Source: Cloacibacterium sp964530915
GTDB taxonomy: Bacteria; Bacteroidota; Bacteroidia; Flavobacteriales; Weeksellaceae
NCBI GenBank assembly: GCA_964530915.1
Contig: CAZHCK010000090.1
Location: forward strand, 1 to 9,394
Length of the DNA stretch: 9,394 bases
Direction of reading: 5' to 3'
Part shown: one piece after another, positions 5,827 to 9,394 of the stretch
Layout: every line of letters starts with the position of its first letter
How positions within the stretch are numbered: the stretch's first letter is position 1
Position numbers and translations under genes: made by a program
Notes under the pieces: model-generated
What the model saw: the letters and a program-made list of their open reading frames with translations, nothing else
What the model was told of the DNA's origin: nothing
The model's database searches: none

Positions 5827-7725
5827 ATGAGCAAAATTATCGGAATTGATTTAGGTACGACCAACTCTTGCGTTGCGGTAATGGAAGGTAAAGATCCTGT
5901 AGTTATCCCAAATGCAGAAGGTAAAAGAACCACACCATCTATTGTAGCATTTACAGAAGATGGCGAAAGAAAAGTAGGTGATCCTGCAAAAAGACAAGCA
6001 GTAACGAATCCTACTAAAACTGTTTATTCTATCAAGAGATTCATCGGAACACAGTTTACTAAAGATAAAGAAGAAATTTCTAGAGTTCCTTATGCTGTGG
6101 TAGCTGGACCAAATGATACTGTAAAAGTAAAAATAGAAGATAGAGAATATACAGCACAAGAAATTTCTGCAATGATTCTTCAAAAAATGAAGAAAACAGC
6201 TGAAGATTTCCTTGGTCAAGAAGTAACCAGAGCAGTAATTACGGTTCCTGCATACTTTAACGACGCGCAGAGACAGGCTACTAAAGAAGCTGGTGAAATT
6301 GCAGGTCTTAAAGTAGAAAGAATCATCAACGAACCTACTGCTGCAGCTTTAGCTTACGGTTTAGATAAAGTAGGCAAAAAAGACCTAAATGTAGTTGTTT
6401 TCGACTGTGGAGGTGGTACTCATGACGTTTCTGTACTAGAAATGTACGAAGTAGATGGAAACGCATCTTTCGAAGTAAAAGCTACTGATGGTGATACTCA
6501 CCTTGGTGGAGATGACTTTGATAACGTAATTATCGACTGGATGGCAGATGAATTCAAATCTGAAGAAGGTGTAGATCTTAAATCTGATGCTATTGCACTT
6601 CAACGTTTAAAAGAAGCTGCTGAAAAAGCAAAAATTGAATTGTCTTCTTCTACCCAAACTGAAATCAATTTACCATATATCACTGCTACTGCAACTGGTC
6701 CTAAACACTTAGTGAAAACATTGACCAGAGCTAAATTTGAGCAACTAGCACATGATTTAATCCAAAGAACAATCGAACCATGTAAAACGGCTCTTAGAAA
6801 TGCAGGAATGAGCACTTCTGATATTGATGAAATCATCTTAGTAGGTGGTTCTACTAGAATTCCTGCAATTCAAGAAGCAGTAGAAAAATTCTTCGGAAAA
6901 TCACCTTCTAAAGGAGTAAATCCAGATGAAGTAGTAGCAATTGGTGCTGCAATTCAAGGGGGAGTTTTAACTGGTGATGTAAAAGATGTTCTTTTATTAG
7001 ACGTAACTCCGCTTTCTTTAGGTATCGAAACGATGGGTTCAGTTTTCACTAAATTAATTGAAGCGAATACTACCATTCCTACTAAAAAATCAGAAGTTTT
7101 CTCTACTGCAAGTGATAATCAGCCTGCGGTAACCATCAGAGTAGGACAAGGAGAAAGACCAATGTTTAATGATAACAAAGAAATTGGTAGATTTGATTTA
7201 GTAGATATTCCACCTGCACCAAGAGGAGTTCCACAAATTGAGGTAACTTTTGACATCGATGCAAACGGTATTCTACACGTTTCTGCTAAAGATAAAGGAA
7301 CTGGTAAAGAGCAATCTATCAAAATCCAAGCATCTTCTGGACTTTCTGATGCAGAAATTGAAAGAATGAAAAAAGAAGCAGAAGAAAATGCAGCAGCAGA
7401 TGCAAAGAGAAAAGAAGATGTAGAAACCATCAATAAAGCAGATGGAATGATTTTCCAAACAGAAAAACAATTAAAAGAATTTGGAGAAAAATTATCTGCA
7501 GATAAAAAAGCAGCAATCGAAGCAGCACACGCAGAACTGAAAACAGCTTACGAAACCAAAGATGCAGATGCTATTAAACCTAAGTTAGAAGCATTAGACG
7601 CAGCTTGGATGGCCGCTTCAGAAGAATTGTACAAAGCAACTCAAGAAGCGCAACCGCAACCTGAACAAACACAAGGTAACGCTGGTGAAAACGTACAAGA
7701 TGCAGATTTCGAAGAAGTGAAGTAA
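5827..7725 (+). CDS. dnaK: Chaperone protein DnaK (Hsp70)
   Basis: This is the ATP-driven cytosolic Hsp70 chaperone, which folds and rescues proteins with DnaJ and GrpE. It has 632 residues and is full length. The nucleotide-binding domain (1-about 385) carries signature 1 (IDLGTTNS, 7-14), the phosphate-2 loop (residues 191-204) and signature 3 (ILVGGSTRIP, 337-346). The conserved hydrophobic linker DVLLLDVTP (387-395) joins it to the substrate-binding beta domain (about 396-505) and helical lid (about 506-605). A Gln/Pro-rich tail (606-619) ends in the conserved DADFEEVK. In the phosphate-2 loop the usual DLGGGTFD is DCGGGTHD (Cys194, His199); the key Thr198 is kept, and I recall GGGTHD in other Bacteroidota, so this is probably a lineage trait. 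The ATG follows the proposed promoter by about 40 nt. The gene stands alone: grpE and dnaJ are not adjacent, and a strong terminator follows. Heat-shock induction is likely from family knowledge; the TGTCA boxes are the candidate control site. Confidence 0.99.
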   Translation: MSKIIGIDLGTTNSCVAVMEGKDPVVIPNAEGKRTTPSIVAFTEDGERKVGDPAKRQAVTNPTKTVYSIKRFIGTQFTKDKEEISRVPYAVVAGPNDTVKVKIEDREYTAQEISAMILQKMKKTAEDFLGQEVTRAVITVPAYFNDAQRQATKEAGEIAGLKVERIINEPTAAALAYGLDKVGKKDLNVVVFDCGGGTHDVSVLEMYEVDGNASFEVKATDGDTHLGGDDFDNVIIDWMADEFKSEEGVDLKSDAIALQRLKEAAEKAKIELSSSTQTEINLPYITATATGPKHLVKTLTRAKFEQLAHDLIQRTIEPCKTALRNAGMSTSDIDEIILVGGSTRIPAIQEAVEKFFGKSPSKGVNPDEVVAIGAAIQGGVLTGDVKDVLLLDVTPLSLGIETMGSVFTKLIEANTTIPTKKSEVFSTASDNQPAVTIRVGQGERPMFNDNKEIGRFDLVDIPPAPRGVPQIEVTFDIDANGILHVSAKDKGTGKEQSIKIQASSGLSDAEIERMKKEAEENAAADAKRKEDVETINKADGMIFQTEKQLKEFGEKLSADKKAAIEAAHAELKTAYETKDADAIKPKLEALDAAWMAASEELYKATQEAQPQPEQTQGNAGENVQDADFEEVK

Positions 7726-7746
7726 ATCACGATAAATATTAATATC

Positions 7747-7778
7747 AAATCCCAATCAGTAATGGTTGGGATTTTTTT
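7747..7778 (+). terminator. Rho-independent terminator of dnaK
   Basis: An 11-bp stem, AAATCCCAATC paired with GGTTGGGATTT (one G-T wobble), encloses a 6-nt loop (AGTAAT) and runs directly into seven T residues (7772-7778) and a further T-rich stretch. It begins 21 bp after the dnaK stop codon. It probably isolates dnaK from the downstream plus-strand genes. Confidence 0.92.
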
Positions 7779-7825
7779 GTTTTTACTTGGGCGGCATTTC
7801 CTTCTACAGCTCCCGCTTTTTTTCT

Positions 7826-7863
7826 GTCATTACGAGCGAAATAAACCGAATAGAAGTAATCTT
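7826..7863 (+). repeat. Repeat copy 1 (GTCATTACGAGCGAA...GTAATCTT)
   Basis: It opens with GTCATTACGAGCGAA and closes with AGTAATCTT. ATTAC (7829-7833) and GTAAT (7856-7860) can pair as a 5-bp stem with a 22-nt loop. A TTAGAAATTT-like tail follows at 7874-7883, as it does in copy 2, but here after an 10-nt insertion. Confidence 0.65.
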
Positions 7864-7942
7864 TTGAATATTTTTAGAAATTTGAAACCAACTTTAGACA
7901 GAAAAAAGAGCTCCGCTTTCGCCGGGCCGCGAAAACCGAACC

Positions 7943-7981
7943 GTAATTGCGAGCGAAGAAAACACAAAGCAAAGCAATCTT
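7943..7981 (+). repeat. Repeat copy 2 (GTAATTGCGAGCGAA...GCAATCTT)
   Basis: It opens with GTAATTGCGAGCGAA and closes with GCAATCTT, followed at once by AGAAATTT. ATTGC (7946-7950) pairs with GCAAT (7974-7978) around a 23-nt loop. Relative to copy 1, the A-T pair inside the stem is replaced by G-C on both sides, so the ability to pair is retained. Confidence 0.65.
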
Positions 7982-8046
7982 AGAAATTTAAGTAAATCCG
8001 TAATTATTATTAAGGTTTTATTTTTAAATTAGTGGAAAATTTAACC

Positions 8047-9114
8047 ATGGAAATTAAGTTTACTAGAATTTTTAAGATTGATAGAGAAAATCAAATAACA
8101 ACAGAAGAAACATTTACAAATGCTGAACATGTAAACAACTATATAATAGAGCTACTTCAAAGATTATCCGAAGAAGAAGGGCAAAGATTATATAAGTTTG
8201 ATGATAGTTCTACAACTGTTAAAGACAGAATTGAGGAGTTATTTTCTTATGATTATAGCGATTTAAATGAAATAACTGAAAGTAAAATTACACAAATCTG
8301 TGATTTTTTATCTCAAAGGTTATTATCTAAAGAAATTGAAGCCCAAGAAAGATATGGTCATTTAGGACATGATATACAGAAAGGAATGTTGATATTTACA
8401 TTTCTTAAAATAACAGATACTAATTACAAAATTATTATTTCAAAATCTGATTATGATAAATTTATTGAAGAAATGACAGGTGATTTAAAAGAAGGATTAC
8501 CACAAAAGAAAAAAATTTATAAATCCTTTATTGTAAATGTTGATGAAATTGAAGGAGATTTGACTATTGATAAAATTTTGACTTATGATAGTAATAGAGT
8601 AGTTTCAGCTTATTGGTGGAAAGAATTTTTAGAACTTATTCCTCTTACATCAGATGAAGATAATACAATTCATGCTTTTGATGAAATTGAGAAAAAATTA
8701 TTAAATCCTATTTTAGGCAGAAGTAAAGGGGATTATACACAATTATGGAATCTAACTCTCGCATATTTCAGAAGTGATGGTGATTTTGACTTTGATTTTT
8801 ATAAGACCGAAATCATTGAAAAATATAATCCAATTAATGATAATTTAAAAAAATCATTTATAAAAGAAAGAATTGATAATATTTCTGAAACAAAGAAGTT
8901 TGATAATATTTTCCCAAAAGTTAAAGGTATTCTAAATAAAAGAATGAAAAAAACAATAGCTCTTACTCCAGAAATAGATATGATTATAAAGCATGATATT
9001 ACTAATATTGATACTACAATTCTTGGTGTGGAATATGAAGGTGAAAAATATTTAATGATAAAAACACAAGCTGGCTATCAATACGCTCCAAATAAATTAA
9101 CTTTCAATGATTAA
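8047..9114 (+). CDS. Putative nucleoid-associated protein, NdpA/YejK-like
   Basis: This is a soluble protein of 355 residues if it starts at the ATG at 8047; an in-frame GTG at 8032 would add five residues, but ATG is the usual start in this phylum and neither site has a Shine-Dalgarno sequence. Counted from 8047, an N-terminal acidic helical part (about 1-100) is followed by a beta-rich part (GMLIFTFLKI, 113-122; YKIIISKSDYDKF, 127-139). Then comes the stretch I find most diagnostic: AYWWKEFLEL with NTIHAFDEI (188-214), then DYTQLWNLTLAYF (229-241). This order resembles the 37-kDa nucleoid-associated family (NdpA, PF04245) as I remember it. The likeness is by eye only. Family members bind nucleoid DNA, and some relatives sit in accessory or defence loci. 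No signal peptide, membrane segment or nuclease motif is seen. The gene is very AT-rich, with many AAA, ATT, GAT and TTA codons. It follows a repeat element and overlaps the next gene by 8 bp, so the two are probably one operon. Confidence 0.75.
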   Translation: MEIKFTRIFKIDRENQITTEETFTNAEHVNNYIIELLQRLSEEEGQRLYKFDDSSTTVKDRIEELFSYDYSDLNEITESKITQICDFLSQRLLSKEIEAQERYGHLGHDIQKGMLIFTFLKITDTNYKIIISKSDYDKFIEEMTGDLKEGLPQKKKIYKSFIVNVDEIEGDLTIDKILTYDSNRVVSAYWWKEFLELIPLTSDEDNTIHAFDEIEKKLLNPILGRSKGDYTQLWNLTLAYFRSDGDFDFDFYKTEIIEKYNPINDNLKKSFIKERIDNISETKKFDNIFPKVKGILNKRMKKTIALTPEIDMIIKHDITNIDTTILGVEYEGEKYLMIKTQAGYQYAPNKLTFND

Positions 9115-9394
9115 TTTTTTCCAAAATATCAAGGATATCTTTACTGAAGATAGAATTTCTTTAATAAAAGAAAATGTTAAAGAGTTTTTTGTCGAAATAA
9201 AAATTGAAAAAGGTTTTGTGTTAAGTAAAGAAGACTTAGTAAAAACTCTTATTATAAATGAACGAGATTTTTTAAATGTAAAATTAATTGTTTACGATAA
9301 CACTCAAGCAATTTATCAATCAGAAATAAATAATGTTGATGAATTTATAAACAAAATAAAAGAATTCTCTGATGAAAATTTAATTATACTAAAT
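9107..9394 (+). CDS. Unknown protein, 5' part only (runs off the window)
   Basis: An ATG at 9107 lies inside the last codons of the NdpA-like gene (sequence ATGATTAA, 8-bp overlap, different frame) and opens a frame that stays open for 96 codons to the window end. The overlap suggests translational coupling and a joint function. The visible part starts MINFFQNIKDIF and is rich in Ile, Lys, Asn and Glu. It looks like alternating helices and strands (for example NVKLIVYDN, residues 57-65), with no signal peptide or membrane segment. I do not recognise it and no catalytic motif is visible. Base composition matches the preceding gene. The frame is real with fair confidence because codon use is consistent and it continues without a stop in AT-rich DNA where stops are frequent. 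Confidence 0.7.
   Translation, partial: MINFFQNIKDIFTEDRISLIKENVKEFFVEIKIEKGFVLSKEDLVKTLIINERDFLNVKLIVYDNTQAIYQSEINNVDEFINKIKEFSDENLIILN

Larger units (their letters stand above)
7806..7989. repeat. Composite non-coding repeat region downstream of dnaK
   Basis: This is the main content of the gene-free stretch 7726-8046. It holds two diverged copies of an ATTGCGAGCGAA-type element (listed separately). Two near-identical AGCTCC(C)GCTTT words (7808-7819 and 7909-7919) occur in direct orientation. An inverted pair, TTTTTTCTGTC (7818-7828) and GACAGAAAAAA (7897-7907), brackets the first copy. GC-rich patches such as GCCGGGCCGC (7921-7930) stand out from the AT-rich surroundings. Elements reading GTCATTGCGAG...GAAGCAATCT recur between genes in many Bacteroidota genomes (from memory), so this is probably a dispersed intergenic repeat rather than a gene. 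Confidence 0.65.

Noticed and set aside
5851..6219. Minus-strand open frame of 122 codons at the start of dnaK
   Set aside because: It is a Phe/Ser/Cys-rich shadow of the DnaK ATPase domain, typical of antisense reading of GAA/AAA-rich codons.
7119..7433. Minus-strand open frame of 104 codons inside dnaK
   Set aside because: It is antisense to a strongly conserved part of DnaK, and its Ser/Ala/Phe-rich composition mirrors dnaK codon use. No independent start signal is visible.
7762..7983. 73-codon plus-strand open frame after dnaK
   Set aside because: It starts inside the dnaK terminator hairpin and runs through the two non-coding repeat copies. Its amino-acid composition (many Arg, Lys, Asn; no hydrophobic core beyond the T-tract) is that of translated repeat DNA.
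7806..7989. CRISPR array
   Set aside because: Only two diverged copies exist, with no regular spacers of equal length and no cas genes nearby.

Overview
The window looks like chromosomal DNA of a Bacteroidota member of class Flavobacteriia, probably close to the Chryseobacterium/Cloacibacterium group (Weeksellaceae). The reasons are low GC content, start codons preceded by A/T-rich leaders without a Shine-Dalgarno sequence, candidate promoters of the Bacteroidota type (-7 element TAnnTTTG), and the flavobacterial character of the proteins (a DnaK with GGGTHD in its phosphate loop, a prolyl tripeptidyl peptidase-like S9 enzyme, a 689-residue Ppk1). The genus is inferred from remembered protein similarity, not from a search.

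Layout. Positions 48-5650 carry four genes on the minus strand. In order of transcription they are polyphosphate kinase ppk1 (3581-5650), a secreted or membrane PAP2-type phosphatase (2819-3502), an exported S9 serine peptidase of the DPP IV/prolyl tripeptidyl peptidase type (623-2761) and a small helical protein of unknown function (48-554). The gaps are only 57-78 bp, so partial cotranscription is possible, but each gap could also hold its own promoter. A divergent intergenic region (5651-5826) separates ppk from dnaK (5827-7725, plus strand). This region contains a good Bacteroidota-type promoter for dnaK, with repeated TGTCA boxes overlapping its -33 element. dnaK ends at a strong intrinsic terminator (7747-7778).

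The next 300 bp (7726-8046) are mostly a non-coding repeat region with two diverged copies of an ATTGCGAGCGAA...GCAATCTT-type element and GC-richer spacers. Beyond it lies an AT-rich two-gene unit on the plus strand. The first gene (8047-9114) resembles the NdpA/YejK family of nucleoid-associated proteins. The second (9107 to the window end, incomplete) overlaps it by 8 bp and is not recognised.

Function. The core genes are housekeeping: polyphosphate synthesis, phosphate-ester hydrolysis at the envelope, proline-specific peptide degradation in the periplasm, and protein folding. The only part that looks accessory is the right end, where the overlapping pair follows a repeat element. It could be the start of a mobile or defence-type unit, but the visible sequence does not prove that. 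I found no CRISPR array, transposase, tRNA, rRNA or clear attachment site. Positions 1-47 hold no recognisable feature.
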